Source of the DNA: Sulfitobacter litoralis
GTDB lineage: Bacteria; Pseudomonadota; Alphaproteobacteria; Rhodobacterales; Rhodobacteraceae
Length of the DNA stretch: 64,000 nucleotides
Assembly (NCBI RefSeq): GCF_900103185.1
Contig: NZ_FNJD01000019.1
Location: forward strand, 1 to 64,000
Direction: 5' to 3'
A program made the position numbers and the translations under genes. The notes beneath the pieces were generated by a model. The model was not told the DNA's origin, ran no database searches, and worked only from the letters and a program-made list of their open reading frames with translations. This document shows positions 1 through 9,192 of this stretch, piece after piece. Positions within the stretch are counted from its first letter, which is position 1. Each line of letters starts with the position of its first letter.

Positions 1-312
1 GAATGGCGCGGTCAACCGCAGACAATTCGCGTCGATAATGGCCCAGAATATATCAGTGGTAAGCTGATGGAGTGGGCAGAGAAACGCAATGTTCGACTGG
101 AATACATCCAGCCGGGCAAGCCACAACAGAATGCCTACATTGAGCGCTATAACCGCACCGTTCGCGGCGAATGGCTCGGGCAATACATCTTCGAAACCAT
201 TGAGGAGGCACAAGACCAAGCAACTGAATGGCTCTGGACTTACAACAACGAGCGACCCAACATGGGTATCGGCGGCATGACACCCGCCATGAAACTGAAA
301 ACAGCCGCCTGA
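1..312 (+). pseudogene. IS3-family transposase, C-terminal part (cut by window edge)
   Basis: The reading frame is open from base 1 and encodes the end of an rve/DDE integrase core. RVDNGPEYIS carries the second catalytic Asp. The stretch PGKPQQNAYIERYNRTVRGE carries the catalytic Glu, and YNNERPNMGIGGMTP is the usual C-terminal signature. The 5' part of the gene lies outside the window, so it cannot be told whether the full gene is intact. The same 3' end recurs, degraded, at 61281-61476 in the same orientation. The enzyme would carry out cut-and-paste or copy-out transposition of its own element. Confidence 0.85.
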
Positions 313-351
313 ATTCTACGGTTGGACCCCATTAAAAATGGGGGGATTACC
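313..351 (+). repeat. right end of the IS3-family element
   Basis: This stretch follows the transposase stop and is nearly identical to 61438-61476. Similarity stops after GGGGGATTACC in both copies, which places the element end at about 351. It contains a short dyad, CCCCAT-TAAAA-ATGGGG. The left end of this copy is not in the window. Confidence 0.65.
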
Positions 352-376
352 CCAGCACCGCCCCCCCAGATAGCAA

Positions 377-403
377 AAGGGCCACCCAATCGGGCGGCCC
401 TTT
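377..403 (-). terminator. Rho-independent terminator of tig
   Basis: An 11-bp stem (AAGGGCCACCC with GGGCGGCCCTT-type partner) and a 5-nt loop lie 31 bases past the tig stop. On the minus strand the stem is followed by a short T-run. Confidence 0.75.
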
Positions 404-433
404 CTTTTTACGTCACCGGCGAGGGTGAAAGAC

Positions 434-1765
434 TTATTCGTCTTCCAGCTCTTCTACGGCTTTCTGCAGATCTTCTTTCGACACTTCTTTTTCGTTCAAT
501 GTCGCTTGTTCGAACACGTGGTCGACCACTTTATCTTCGAACAACGGTGCGCGCATCTGCTGCTGCATCTGCTGGTTTTGTTGAACGAATTCAAAGAACT
601 GGCGCTCCTGACCAGGGTACTGACGTGCCTGGTTCATGATCGCTTGGGTCATCTCCGCGTCGGTCACCTGAACTTCGGCTTTCTGCCCCAGCTCGGCCAG
701 CAGCAGCCCAAGACGCACGCGGCGCTCGGCCAGCTTCTTGTGCTCGTCTGTGGTCTCGATCTCGGGGTGATCGTGGCCTTCGACTTCGGGGTTGTCTTCG
801 TGCCACAGCTGGTGCGCGATCTGGCCGGCTTCGGCTTCAACCAACGACGGCGGCAGGTCAAAGCTGACCAGCTTGTCCAGCTCGTCCAGCAGACCGCGTT
901 TCATGACAGCGCGCGACGCACCGGTATATTCCGCTTCCAGACGCTCTGCGATCTGGGATTTCAGCGCGGCGAGGTCTTCTGCACCGAATTTCTTGGCCAG
1001 CTCGTCGTCGATTTTGGCAGCGACGGGCTTTTTCACTTCTTTAACTTTGCACTCGAACACGGCTTCTTTGCCCGCGAGGTGAGGTGCTTGGTAATCTTCG
1101 GGGAAGGACACGGTGACGTCTTTTTCGTCGCCCGCAACAACACCGACCAGCTGTTCTTCGAAGCCGGGAATGAACGAGTTGGAACCCAGAACCAGCGGGT
1201 AGTCTTCTGCAGCGCCGCCTTCAAAGGCTTCGCCGTCTACCTTGCCAAGGAAATCAAATGTGATCTGATCGCCATCTTCGGCCTTGGCACCCTCTTCGCG
1301 GGCTTCAAAGTCCTGTGCGGTCTCTGCCAGATTGGCCAGCGCTTCATCAACGGCAGCGTCGTCAGCTTTGACAACCATTTTATCCAGCGTGATGGACGAC
1401 AGGTCGACTTCGGGGATTTCTGGCAGCGCTTCGTAGGTCATGGTGACCTCGACGTCGTCGCCTTCTTTCCAGTCTTCGTTCGCCATTTTGACGTCAGGCT
1501 GCATCGCGGGGCGATCGCCGGACTTTTCAAAGTGTTCCTGCATGGCGCCATCAATGCTTTCCTGCATTGCTTCGCCCATAACCTTTTGGCCGAACTGCTT
1601 TTTCAGCAGCGCCATTGGCACTTTACCTTTGCGGAAACCCTTCATCTCGACTTCGGGCTGCGCTTCGGCCAGCTTTTCGTTGACCTTGGCCTCCAGCTCA
1701 GCTGCTGTCACAGTGATGGCATAGCCGCGTTTCAGACCTTCGTTCAGCGTCTCGTTGACCTGCAT
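434..1765 (-). CDS. tig: Trigger factor, ribosome-associated chaperone/peptidyl-prolyl isomerase
   Basis: This 443-aa protein has the full three-domain layout. The N-terminal ribosome-binding domain carries the signature GFRKGKVP at residues 43-50. A central FKBP-type isomerase domain (about 155-245) contains [15 protein letters not shown] and [11 protein letters not shown]. An alpha-helical C-terminal chaperone region follows, ending in an acidic tail, ELEDE. It binds near the ribosomal exit tunnel through L23 and shields nascent chains in the cytoplasm. Length is typical. Here clpP and clpX lie about 18 kb away rather than next to tig, as they do in many bacteria. A large open frame on the opposite strand is a codon-bias shadow. 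Confidence 0.97.
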   Translation of the reverse strand: MQVNETLNEGLKRGYAITVTAAELEAKVNEKLAEAQPEVEMKGFRKGKVPMALLKKQFGQKVMGEAMQESIDGAMQEHFEKSGDRPAMQPDVKMANEDWKEGDDVEVTMTYEALPEIPEVDLSSITLDKMVVKADDAAVDEALANLAETAQDFEAREEGAKAEDGDQITFDFLGKVDGEAFEGGAAEDYPLVLGSNSFIPGFEEQLVGVVAGDEKDVTVSFPEDYQAPHLAGKEAVFECKVKEVKKPVAAKIDDELAKKFGAEDLAALKSQIAERLEAEYTGASRAVMKRGLLDELDKLVSFDLPPSLVEAEAGQIAHQLWHEDNPEVEGHDHPEIETTDEHKKLAERRVRLGLLLAELGQKAEVQVTDAEMTQAIMNQARQYPGQERQFFEFVQQNQQMQQQMRAPLFEDKVVDHVFEQATLNEKEVSKEDLQKAVEELEDE

Positions 1766-1978
1766 GTTTGCTCCATAGGGTAAGGCCGCGCATTGCGGGG
1801 CGCGGGCGGAAAAATTTCCGCTCTTCTATTGGGGCCTGCGCTTGGGCGCAAGCGGATTTGGCGACGGGGGTCCCGTGGGACGGGGCAATTTGCCCCCTGC
1901 CCCCGCCTACGGGTGGTAAATAACGTCTCGCGTGGTCCTCAAGCGGCGAAGGGTCACCGCCTCAGGCTCCGATCAAGC

Positions 1979-2266
1979 CTAGGTCATGCCCAATGCTTCT
2001 TTGTACATCTCAAGGACGGCTTCTTCTTCGGCGATATCATCCGCCTCGCGCTTACGCAGCGCGATAACCTTGCGCAGAACTTTGGTGTCATAGCCGCGGG
2101 ACTTGGCTTCTGCCATGACCTCTTTTTGCTGCTCGGCCAGGTCTTTCTTTTCTGCATCCAGCCGCTCGATCCGCTCTACGAACTGGCGAAGTTCGTTTGC
2201 GGTGACACGATACGTTGCATCACCGATGGCGTCTGCGGATTCGGGATTGGTAGCACTGTCGCTCAT
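1979..2266 (-). CDS. gapR: GapR family nucleoid-associated protein (DUF2312)
   Basis: A 95-aa protein consisting almost entirely of charged amphipathic helix, with the family core ANELRQFVERIERLDAEKKD followed by VMAEAKSRGYDTKVLRK and an acidic stretch, DIAEEEAVL. In Caulobacter the family member GapR forms tetrameric clamps on overtwisted DNA and helps replication and transcription proceed. That role is inferred here from family membership. The start ATG at 2266 was chosen because the family begins a few residues before the coiled coil; an upstream in-frame extension is not family-like. It stands alone downstream of the divergent small membrane gene at 2374. Confidence 0.9.
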   Translation of the reverse strand: MSDSATNPESADAIGDATYRVTANELRQFVERIERLDAEKKDLAEQQKEVMAEAKSRGYDTKVLRKVIALRKREADDIAEEEAVLEMYKEALGMT

Positions 2267-2373
2267 CTGGGGCGTCCTATGTCTTGAATGGGTCAGCGCA
2301 GTGACTACCCCCGTGCCTGCCCTGCCGCAAGCCACTCTTGCCCATTGGGCGGAATTCGGATAGCTCGCGCCCT

Positions 2374-2613
2374 ATGGAAAACGCATCTCTAACTATCTTT
2401 GACGTACTGATCTGGGCCGGGGCAGCTATCTCCTTTGTTGGGCTGGTAGGGCTTGTCTGGTGTATCGTGCGCGTGGCCCGCGCCAAACGCGCCGGCCTGA
2501 CCGAAGAAGAGATGCGCGTCGTCTTGCAAAAAGTCCTGCCGTTGAACCTCGGCGCGTTGCTGTTGTCGGTGATCGGGCTGATGATGGTCGTCGTGGGTAT
2601 TATCCTCGGGTAA
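2374..2613 (+). CDS. Small two-helix membrane protein, function unknown
   Basis: This 79-aa protein has a hydrophobic segment at about residues 8-31. A short cytoplasmic-type loop follows (RVARAKRAGLTEEEMRVVLQ), then a second hydrophobic segment from about 52 to the end (LGALLLSVIGLMMVVVGIIL). I do not recognise a named family. It lies between divergent gapR and the YeeE/YedE genes, more than 100 bases from either, and is probably monocistronic. The start codon was chosen as the first ATG that leaves a short polar leader. Confidence 0.65.
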   Translation: MENASLTIFDVLIWAGAAISFVGLVGLVWCIVRVARAKRAGLTEEEMRVVLQKVLPLNLGALLLSVIGLMMVVVGIILG

Positions 2614-2745
2614 CGCTTGTTTGCACGGCATCGCGCGCTCTGCCCGCCGCATTCTCACCGCTTGCGGCTTGCCACACATTCAAAAGTCACTATATGTTTC
2701 TCTGACAGCTGCCACTTATGGCGGTCTTTGAGGGCGAGATAGCGT

Positions 2746-3177
2746 ATGATTGAAGCAGATTGGATTTGGGGCCTGATTGGCGGGCTGTTGATTGGATGTG
2801 GGGGCGCGGTGTATCTGCTGGGCAACGGCCGCATCATGGGGGCCAGTGGCATCGTGGGCGGGCTGGTCGACGGATCGGGCCGCAGCACTTGGGTCGAACG
2901 CATCAGCTTTTTGGCGGCCCTGATCCTTATTCCCGCGGCAATTGCGGCCTTGGCCCCGACCCCAGCGACGACCCACCTGACCGAAAACCTTTGGCTGGTT
3001 GGCGTGGCAGGGCTGCTGGTCGGTCTGGGCACCCGTATTGGTAACGGCTGCACGTCCGGCCACGGCGTTTGCGGGATTTCGCGGCTGAGCCCCCGCGGCA
3101 TCGTCGCCACATTGGTCTATATTGCGGCGGGGGCCTTGATGGTCGTCGTCTTGCGCAGCTTTGTCGGAGGGATTTGA
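2746..3177 (+). CDS. YeeE/YedE family membrane protein, N-terminal-half type
   Basis: A 143-aa membrane protein with about four hydrophobic segments and the family motif GxGTRIGNGCTSGHGVCG at about residues 92-109. In YeeE/YedE thiosulfate and sulfur-species transporters, conserved cysteines in such motifs relay the substrate through the membrane. Here the transporter is split into two short proteins, this one and the gene starting one base after its stop. A TIGR01244 phosphatase-like gene follows, as is common in alphaproteobacterial sulfide/sulfur detoxification clusters. The substrate is inferred to be a reduced sulfur compound. Confidence 0.88.
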   Translation: MIEADWIWGLIGGLLIGCGGAVYLLGNGRIMGASGIVGGLVDGSGRSTWVERISFLAALILIPAAIAALAPTPATTHLTENLWLVGVAGLLVGLGTRIGNGCTSGHGVCGISRLSPRGIVATLVYIAAGALMVVVLRSFVGGI

Positions 3178-3178
3178 G

Positions 3179-3610
3179 ATGCGTAACATGATTGCCGCGC
3201 TTGCGGGCGCTTTGTTTGGCACCGGACTGTACCTGTCTGGCATGACAGACACCCAAAAGGTCCAGGGGTTTCTGGATTTCTTTGGCAGCTGGGACCCGAC
3301 ATTAGCCTTCGTCATGGGAGGGGCCATTCTGCCTATGGCAGTGGCGTGGGCGATGACCCGTACGCGTCGCCCTGTTACGGGTGGTGACTTTCCCGCCCGC
3401 CCCGATGCGCGCTTGGATCGCAAGTTGATTATCGGCGCAGTGCTGTTTGGTGCAGGCTGGGGACTGGTCGGGCTGTGCCCGGGTCCGGCGCTGGCGTCGC
3501 TGGGTTTCGGCGGCTTGGGCGGCATTATTTTCCTGATCGCCATGCTGGCAGGCATGATGATCGCCCCCAAAGCGCGGCGGATACTAGACACACCGCGGAC
3601 GGCTGGATAA
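3179..3610 (+). CDS. YeeE/YedE-type (DUF6691) membrane protein, C-terminal-half type
   Basis: A 143-aa membrane protein with an early GTGLYLSGMTDTQKVQGFLD motif and a later Cys motif, GAGWGLVGLCPGPALASLG. This is the second half of the split YeeE/YedE transporter. It starts one base after the stop of its partner (TGAGATG arrangement), so the two are surely co-transcribed and probably form one pore. About four transmembrane segments are visible. Confidence 0.88.
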   Translation: MRNMIAALAGALFGTGLYLSGMTDTQKVQGFLDFFGSWDPTLAFVMGGAILPMAVAWAMTRTRRPVTGGDFPARPDARLDRKLIIGAVLFGAGWGLVGLCPGPALASLGFGGLGGIIFLIAMLAGMMIAPKARRILDTPRTAG

Positions 3611-3618
3611 ATCAAACT

Positions 3619-4041
3619 ATGGATATTCGTCAAATCACCCCCCGCTTCTATGCTTCCCCTCAGATCGACCCGTCCGATATGGGCGCGATCAAAGAGGCAG
3701 GCATCACCTTGATCTTGTGCAACCGCCCCGACGCCGAGGTTCCCCCCAGCCATCAACATGCGGCCATTCAAGCCGCGGCAGAGGCTGCCGGACTGCGTTT
3801 CGCGTATCAGGAGTTGACCCATCAAACGATGACCCCCGACGTGATTGCCCATAATCGCGAAATCAGCGTGGCGCAGGACGAAGTCGTTCTGGGCTATTGC
3901 GCCTCTGGCACACGATCCACGATTGCTTGGGCTTTGGGTCAGGCTGGCAAACAACCGGCTGACACGCTGATAGAAGCCGCCCGTGCCGGCGGCTATGACC
4001 TAAGCCATATGCGTGACGTGCTCAGCGCCCCCTACGCCTAA
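3619..4041 (+). CDS. TIGR01244 family (DUF442) dual-specificity-phosphatase-like protein
   Basis: A 140-aa soluble protein opening with MDIRQITPRFYASPQI and carrying the phosphatase-loop-like motif GYCASGTRS near residue 93-101. That motif matches the DUF442/Blh phosphatase-like domain. In other alphaproteobacteria this domain is fused to or encoded next to sulfur dioxygenases and YeeE/YedE transporters in sulfide-responsive operons. Here it follows the transporter pair by 8 bases. No sulfur dioxygenase or BigR-type regulator gene is adjacent. Catalytic activity is inferred from the motif only. Confidence 0.85.
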   Translation: MDIRQITPRFYASPQIDPSDMGAIKEAGITLILCNRPDAEVPPSHQHAAIQAAAEAAGLRFAYQELTHQTMTPDVIAHNREISVAQDEVVLGYCASGTRSTIAWALGQAGKQPADTLIEAARAGGYDLSHMRDVLSAPYA

Positions 4042-4211
4042 GAGCCCCTCTTGCTCCATCACGACAGCGGATAGCGCCGCCTTGGCGCTGTCCCCCACAC
4101 AGCCACGTTCATCTACATCATCCCATAGCGCGCATCCTTTACCGCTGCTTCATCCCCTTCAAGATGACGGACAAAGGTTACGAATCTGCTTAGATGCGAT
4201 GAGAAATCGAC

Positions 4212-6905
4212 TTAGACGTCGGTCTGCGCGATTGGCAGCTCGACACGGAAGCCGGTGCCCGACACATCAGTGAGATACGATATATCTCCCTCTAGCCGCT
4301 TTATAATCTCGCGACAGATAGCAAGCCCCAAACCTGCCCCCTCGCCGCCTTGCCCCGGTAAACGGCTAAACTTTTCAAAAATCAGTGCTTGCGAAGCGGC
4401 GTCAATTCCTGCGCCGTTATCTATCAGATCAACGATGATACGCCGCCCCCGCTGATGCGCCCGGATCGACAGCTGCGGGTCATCAGCCACACAATATTTC
4501 TGTGCATTTGTAATCAAGTTTATGAAAACCTGCACCAAACGATCCAGATCGGTATCCAGCACGATATCTTCACCCGCGCTTTCCCGATCAATCTTGATCA
4601 CACGCGTATTTGCCGCCCGCGCGGTGGTGACCGCCTGATCCAGCACATCGCGCAGAACGCCACGTTGTCGGTTCAACGACACCTCGCCGTTTTCAAGCAC
4701 AGACAGATCCAGCAGATCGTCCAGCAAGCGCGTAAGCCGGATGGTTTCGGAGTGAATAATCGACGCGTAGCGGGTCTTTTCTTCCGGCCCCAACCCTTCG
4801 GCGTCACGCAAAATTTCAGAAAAGGCACGGATAGAGGTCATGGGCGTGCGCAATTCATGGCTGATCTGGCTTAGAAAACTGTCTTTTTGATGCGACAGTT
4901 GGGTCAGCTTGTCATTGGCGCTGCGCAGTTTCGCAGCGGTATCTGTCAGCGCACGGGATTTGATTTCCAGCTGGCTGGAATATTCCAGCATCTGCGCCGA
5001 TTCGTCCGCCACAGCCAACAGATCCTGAACCGAGACAGAGGCCCCACCCACCAGTTGCGCCACCATAGCATGCGCCGTAGCGGCCCCCACAGATGCTGCG
5101 AGTTCGCGTTCTAGCGCCTGCACAAATCGCGGTGTCGGCTCCGGTAGGCCGTCGTATTTTTCTTGCAACTGCGCTTGCGCCCGAAAGAAGCCTTGCGCCT
5201 CTGCAGCGCCCAAAATGCGCTGTGCCATGATCATCAGATCCTCGCTCGCCGCGACCGACGCGCTCCATCCGCGTGCCGCCGTGGAATGGTCAAAGATGTT
5301 CACGAATTGCGCCCCTTGCAGCCGCTCTACGGGGGCAGGAAAGCTGAACAGGGATACAGCGATAAATACCAAGGCATTGATTGAAAGGCTCCAGAGGACC
5401 GCATGAACTGTTTGATCTAACCCATTGATTCCGAACAACGCCTCGGGTCGCAGCCACTGCAATCCGAACAGCCCGTTTTGAAAGGTAGACGCCGACAGCG
5501 CGGCCCCTGGGCCAAAGCTTGGCAACAGCATTGTATAGACCCAAAGTGCAAAGCCGACGGTCAGCCCACAAATCGCCCCCGTCCGCGTTGCACCGCGCCA
5601 GAAGATGCCCCCTAGCAGCACCGGCAAAAACTGCGCCACCCCCCCGAAAGAGATTGTCCCGATCGCCGCAAGCGCACCGCCCCCGCCCGACAGCCGGTAA
5701 TAGCAATACCCCAGCGAAATGATCAGCAGGATCGACAGCCGCCGCGACAGGATCACCACATGACGCACGTCGCCCGACTGCTGGACAGTGTTTTGTCCAT
5801 AGGTCAGCCAGATTGGCATCACGATATGGTTACTCACCATCGTCGATAGCGCCAGCGTCGCGACGATCACCATTGATGTGGCAGAGGAAAACCCACCGAG
5901 AAAGGCGAACATCGCGAGCGAATTCTGTCCCTGACTCAGCGGCAGGCTCAGGACGAACAAATCAGGGTTCGACCCTTCGGGTAGCAGATCGAGCCCGACC
6001 ACGGCAATGGGCACGACGAACAGGCTCATCAGCATGAGATACAGCGGGAAAGCCCAGCTGGCGGTCTGCAAGTGGCGCTCGTCGCCGTTCTCCACGACCA
6101 AGACCTGAAACATGCGCGGCAGGCAAATAAAAGCCGCAGCGGCCAACAGGGTCAACGCGGTCCACCGGCCCCCTTCGACCTGCCATTGCCCGATCGCGGA
6201 CCGGTCAATCTGCGCCAGTGTCTGTTCGACACCACCTGCGACCCCCCAGACCACGAAAGCACCAACCGCCAGCAGTGCCAGCAGCTTGACCACCGCTTCT
6301 ACTGCGATGGCAATGACCACGCCGTGATGGCGTTCGTTGGCGTTCAAATTACGGGTGCCGAACAACACCGTGAACAGCGCCAGCCCCACCGCGACCCAAA
6401 ACGCCGCCTGTGCCGAATTGATCTGACCGCCGCCGGACGGGGCCTGAGGCTCGGCGCTGGCAAAGATCGACAAGGACAGGGTAACCGACTGTAGTTGAAG
6501 CGCAATATAGGGCGTCACCCCAATGACGGCCATGATCGTGACCAATATCGCCAAGAGGTTCGATTTCCCGTAGCGTGACGAAATAAGATCCGCGACCGAG
6601 GTCACGCGATGAGACCGTCCGATGCGTACCAAACGGCGCAAGATCCACCACCAGCCAATCATCACCAGCGACGGGCCAAGATAGATCGTCACGAATTCCA
6701 GCCCTGATCGCGCCGCATAGCCGACCGCGCCATAAAAGGTCCAAGCGGTGCAATAGATCGACAGCGACAGCGTATAGACCAACGGCGAGCGCAACAGCCA
6801 GTCCCCACGCCCGCGGGCGGCAGCGCGTTCAGCCGCAAAGGCCACGGCAAAAAGCCCCACCACATACAGCAAACAGACGGCAACCAGCTGGTTCAGCGAC
6901 ACCAT
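4212..6905 (-). CDS. Sodium:solute symporter-sensor histidine kinase fusion
   Basis: An 897-aa protein. Residues 1 to about 520 form an SLC5/SSS symporter-like domain with about 13 transmembrane segments; IYCTAWTFYGAVGYAARSG is the typical early motif. A STAC-like linker and a coiled-coil segment follow. The kinase then has DHp motif SQISHELRTPMTSI (phospho-acceptor His683), N-box NLITNAQKY, G1 DNGAGID and G2 GEGAGLGLAICREI. The architecture resembles CbrA. The symporter part may sense or carry a substrate, probably a small organic acid or amino acid, but the sequence does not say which. Its ATG overlaps the stop of the preceding small gene (TGATG). The response regulator at 7174-7557 is the likely partner. 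Confidence 0.93.
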   Translation of the reverse strand: MVSLNQLVAVCLLYVVGLFAVAFAAERAAARGRGDWLLRSPLVYTLSLSIYCTAWTFYGAVGYAARSGLEFVTIYLGPSLVMIGWWWILRRLVRIGRSHRVTSVADLISSRYGKSNLLAILVTIMAVIGVTPYIALQLQSVTLSLSIFASAEPQAPSGGGQINSAQAAFWVAVGLALFTVLFGTRNLNANERHHGVVIAIAVEAVVKLLALLAVGAFVVWGVAGGVEQTLAQIDRSAIGQWQVEGGRWTALTLLAAAAFICLPRMFQVLVVENGDERHLQTASWAFPLYLMLMSLFVVPIAVVGLDLLPEGSNPDLFVLSLPLSQGQNSLAMFAFLGGFSSATSMVIVATLALSTMVSNHIVMPIWLTYGQNTVQQSGDVRHVVILSRRLSILLIISLGYCYYRLSGGGGALAAIGTISFGGVAQFLPVLLGGIFWRGATRTGAICGLTVGFALWVYTMLLPSFGPGAALSASTFQNGLFGLQWLRPEALFGINGLDQTVHAVLWSLSINALVFIAVSLFSFPAPVERLQGAQFVNIFDHSTAARGWSASVAASEDLMIMAQRILGAAEAQGFFRAQAQLQEKYDGLPEPTPRFVQALERELAASVGAATAHAMVAQLVGGASVSVQDLLAVADESAQMLEYSSQLEIKSRALTDTAAKLRSANDKLTQLSHQKDSFLSQISHELRTPMTSIRAFSEILRDAEGLGPEEKTRYASIIHSETIRLTRLLDDLLDLSVLENGEVSLNRQRGVLRDVLDQAVTTARAANTRVIKIDRESAGEDIVLDTDLDRLVQVFINLITNAQKYCVADDPQLSIRAHQRGRRIIVDLIDNGAGIDAASQALIFEKFSRLPGQGGEGAGLGLAICREIIKRLEGDISYLTDVSGTGFRVELPIAQTDV

Positions 6906-7177
6906 CAGCCTTGCGTTTCCTGTGCGATCTGACGCGCTGTCCGCCGCCACAACAAAAAGCAACAGGCGATGCCCGCCAGCCAGACGCCAAAGACATAGCG
7001 CAGCGCATGTGACATGGGAACAGCATCGCCCGCAGAGGGGTCTGGCACCGGCCACAAAAGCGGTACCATCCAGAACCCCAGCACCAGCAGCGGCAGCAGC
7101 CGGACGGCGTCCATCATGCGGCGAAACCGGTAGCTGCGCCGTTCAAGAAACAGCGGCGAGCCGGGTAGTTTACTCAT
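6905..7177 (-). CDS. Small two-helix membrane protein of the symporter-kinase operon
   Basis: This 90-aa protein has hydrophobic segments at about residues 24-42 and 57-78, with basic flanks. It sits between the response regulator and the symporter-kinase and overlaps both (ATGA with the regulator's stop, TGATG with the kinase start), so it is translationally coupled to them. A structural or regulatory subunit of the symporter-kinase is inferred. I do not recognise a named family. Confidence 0.8.
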   Translation of the reverse strand: MSKLPGSPLFLERRSYRFRRMMDAVRLLPLLVLGFWMVPLLWPVPDPSAGDAVPMSHALRYVFGVWLAGIACCFLLWRRTARQIAQETQG

Positions 7178-7557
7178 GCCTCTGCAGTGCCTGCAGCTGT
7201 TAGATCGCGCACGGCCGCCAGCATATCGGCATTAGAGAAAGGTTTGGTCATGAACCGGCTGACGCCCGCCTCTAGCGCGATTTCGCGGTCGCGGGTCTGG
7301 CCGCGGGCGGTCAGCATCAAAATAGGCAGATCGGCCAGCGCCGCGTCCGCGCGTAGCTCTTTAAGGATTTCAAAACCGCTTTTACCGGGCAGCATCACAT
7401 CCAGCATCACCAGATCGGGGTTGGCATTGCGGATGACGTCGACAGCCGTGGCCCCGTTGGCCAGCGTTTCGACGCGCCAGCCTTCGCGGCCTAATAAAAA
7501 TCGTATCGCCTCGGCGATGTTCGTCTCGTCTTCTACGAGCACGACGTGTTTGCCCAT
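7174..7557 (-). CDS. Single-domain response regulator (CheY-like)
   Basis: A 127-aa receiver domain with nothing attached. It has the acidic pocket VEDE at 8-11, phospho-acceptor Asp53 in VMLDVMLPGKSG, the switch Thr in MLTARG and the conserved Lys in MTKPFSN. Start ATG 7557 was chosen because GGAGGG lies about 8 bases upstream. It is the first gene of a three-gene overlapping operon ending in the symporter-kinase. The lack of an output domain means it must act through protein contact or a phosphorelay. Confidence 0.92.
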   Translation of the reverse strand: MGKHVVLVEDETNIAEAIRFLLGREGWRVETLANGATAVDVIRNANPDLVMLDVMLPGKSGFEILKELRADAALADLPILMLTARGQTRDREIALEAGVSRFMTKPFSNADMLAAVRDLTAAGTAEA

Positions 7558-7665
7558 TGGCAAAATCCCTCCCTGTGGCCCTGGCCGCCTTAGGACGCGA
7601 TCTTGGTAGGCCGAGAGGCAGGATGCACGGAAAACCCTGCCCTGTCAAAAGCCTGTTGCCCGCCC

Positions 7666-8961
7666 TTATACGCCATCATTCAAGATTGACGGCTCGCGGC
7701 GTGCCGGACATTCGGTGCGCGGACACACCCGGCACGTGGCACCGACATCGTGCACAGCTACGGTTTCGGGGCTGGCGGGTAGGATTAACATGACCGACTG
7801 CAGCAAGGGCATCGCGTTGTAATCGCGCGCATTCTGGGGTTCACAGGTCGCATAACAATCAAACGAGGAATACCCCCGCCCCAGCTGCGTCACCCGTTGT
7901 TTTTGCACCATGCCGGGGCTGCCCAAGACGCTGAACAACGGCCAAAGCGGGCAGCAGGCGCCAAAGCGGGGCACGACAAACCCGTCGATGGATTTGCGGA
8001 AGATCAACGTGCCTGACCGGTCGCAAACGACCAGCCCCGCGCCCAGTTCCGGCACCGTCGCCATACGGCGCAAAACACGCGCCACGGGCTGCCGCAGCAG
8101 CGCGGCAAGTGCAACGGGGTCCGGCCCTAGCTCATCGAGCGCTTGCGTCAGCCCGGCAATCGGCAGCGCCTCTGCATCGATGGCGATCTGCTGCAAAACG
8201 TCTCGTGCGATATGCCGTGCAGCAACGCTTTGCAGGTCGGGAGCAGTCTGGATTAGCGTCTCAATGGCTCCTGCATCCCCATCTGTGACCTCTAGCGTTG
8301 CAAAACGATAGCGGTGCGCGGCCAGAAACGCTTCGACCTCCTCTTGCGGAGAGTTGGCGGCGGGGGTGATTTCGGGGTCGGCCTCAAGATAGCCCACAAG
8401 CGCCTGTGCGCTATCCGCAAGGCGGCGGCTGTCCTGATCGATGTTGATGTGAAACCGGTCGCGCCATTCGGGTTCAAGCGTTTTTGTATCGGCAAGGATC
8501 GACGCGGTTGACCGGATCGCCGCCGCGGCGGTCAGCAGTTCGTGCATAGAGGCCGCCAGATGCGGGTCATGGGCCAAACGGTCAGTCAGCGTCTCGACGG
8601 TGCGTTCAAGCGTGGCGATCCGGCGTTGCGCGCTGGCCAACACATCGGCCCAACCGGGAAAACGTCCTGCGAATTCATCAGCGCGGTTCACCTCTGGCCC
8701 GCTCAGCCGCGCATCATCCGCGGCCTCGCGCAGGGTAGCAATCAAGGCGGCTTCGGCTCCTTCGGTCAGCGCTGTCGGCTCCACCCCAAGGGCGCCTGCG
8801 ATGTTCAGCAGCAGTTTCCCGCCGATTCTGCGCCGGTTGTGTTCGATCAAGTTCAGATAGCTGGCCGAAATGCCGATCCGCTTGGCCAGATCAGCCTGCT
8901 TTTGCCCTGCCATCACCCGCCGCTCGCGGATGCGACTGCCGGTCAACGCATCGCGGGTCAT
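7666..8961 (-). CDS. ScfR/RamB-like short-chain fatty acyl regulator (XRE HTH + DUF2083)
   Basis: A 431-aa transcription regulator. It has an XRE-type helix-turn-helix at about residues 8-65 (QADLAKRIGISASYLNLIEH), a long helical middle and a C-terminal DUF2083 domain. That domain has the Cys pattern CRVCPRTECPARREPS close to the end. Family members (RamB, ScfR, PrpC regulators) sense acyl-CoA status and control short-chain fatty acid or glyoxylate metabolism. It is divergent from the ABC transporter operon starting at 9193, with about 230 bases between them, so direct control of that operon is a reasonable inference. Confidence 0.9.
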   Translation of the reverse strand: MTRDALTGSRIRERRVMAGQKQADLAKRIGISASYLNLIEHNRRRIGGKLLLNIAGALGVEPTALTEGAEAALIATLREAADDARLSGPEVNRADEFAGRFPGWADVLASAQRRIATLERTVETLTDRLAHDPHLAASMHELLTAAAAIRSTASILADTKTLEPEWRDRFHINIDQDSRRLADSAQALVGYLEADPEITPAANSPQEEVEAFLAAHRYRFATLEVTDGDAGAIETLIQTAPDLQSVAARHIARDVLQQIAIDAEALPIAGLTQALDELGPDPVALAALLRQPVARVLRRMATVPELGAGLVVCDRSGTLIFRKSIDGFVVPRFGACCPLWPLFSVLGSPGMVQKQRVTQLGRGYSSFDCYATCEPQNARDYNAMPLLQSVMLILPASPETVAVHDVGATCRVCPRTECPARREPSILNDGV

Positions 8962-9023
8962 GCGACACAGCCGCCGGGATTATGCCGCATTATCAACGGC
9001 TTTCTGCGCTGCAATATCATTAA

Positions 9024-9063
9024 ATTTACAAATCCCCCTAGGCCTCTGCGAATATATTTACAG
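9024..9063. promoter_or_regulatory. possible regulator site: two ATTTACA direct repeats
   Basis: Two copies of ATTTACA (9024-9030 and 9057-9063, 33 bases apart, roughly three helical turns) sit in the AT-rich divergent region between scfR and the transporter operon. The first is part of AAATTTACAAAT. Binding by the ScfR-like protein is a guess from position. Confidence 0.25.
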
Positions 9064-9192
9064 AATAGTTGTTTTTATCAAGGGGCTTGTTGATCGATTT
9101 TCAGTTTTCCCCTCATATCATATTTGCACCTCTGTGCATCATGGACCCGGAAAAATAATCGGGCCGTGGTTTCAACATTTGGGAGGAAATAC

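Noticed and set aside
425-1783. 452-codon frame opposite trigger factor
   Set aside because: It is antisense to an unmistakable tig gene; the composition is Phe/Val/His-rich as expected from GC-biased third positions, with no family resemblance.
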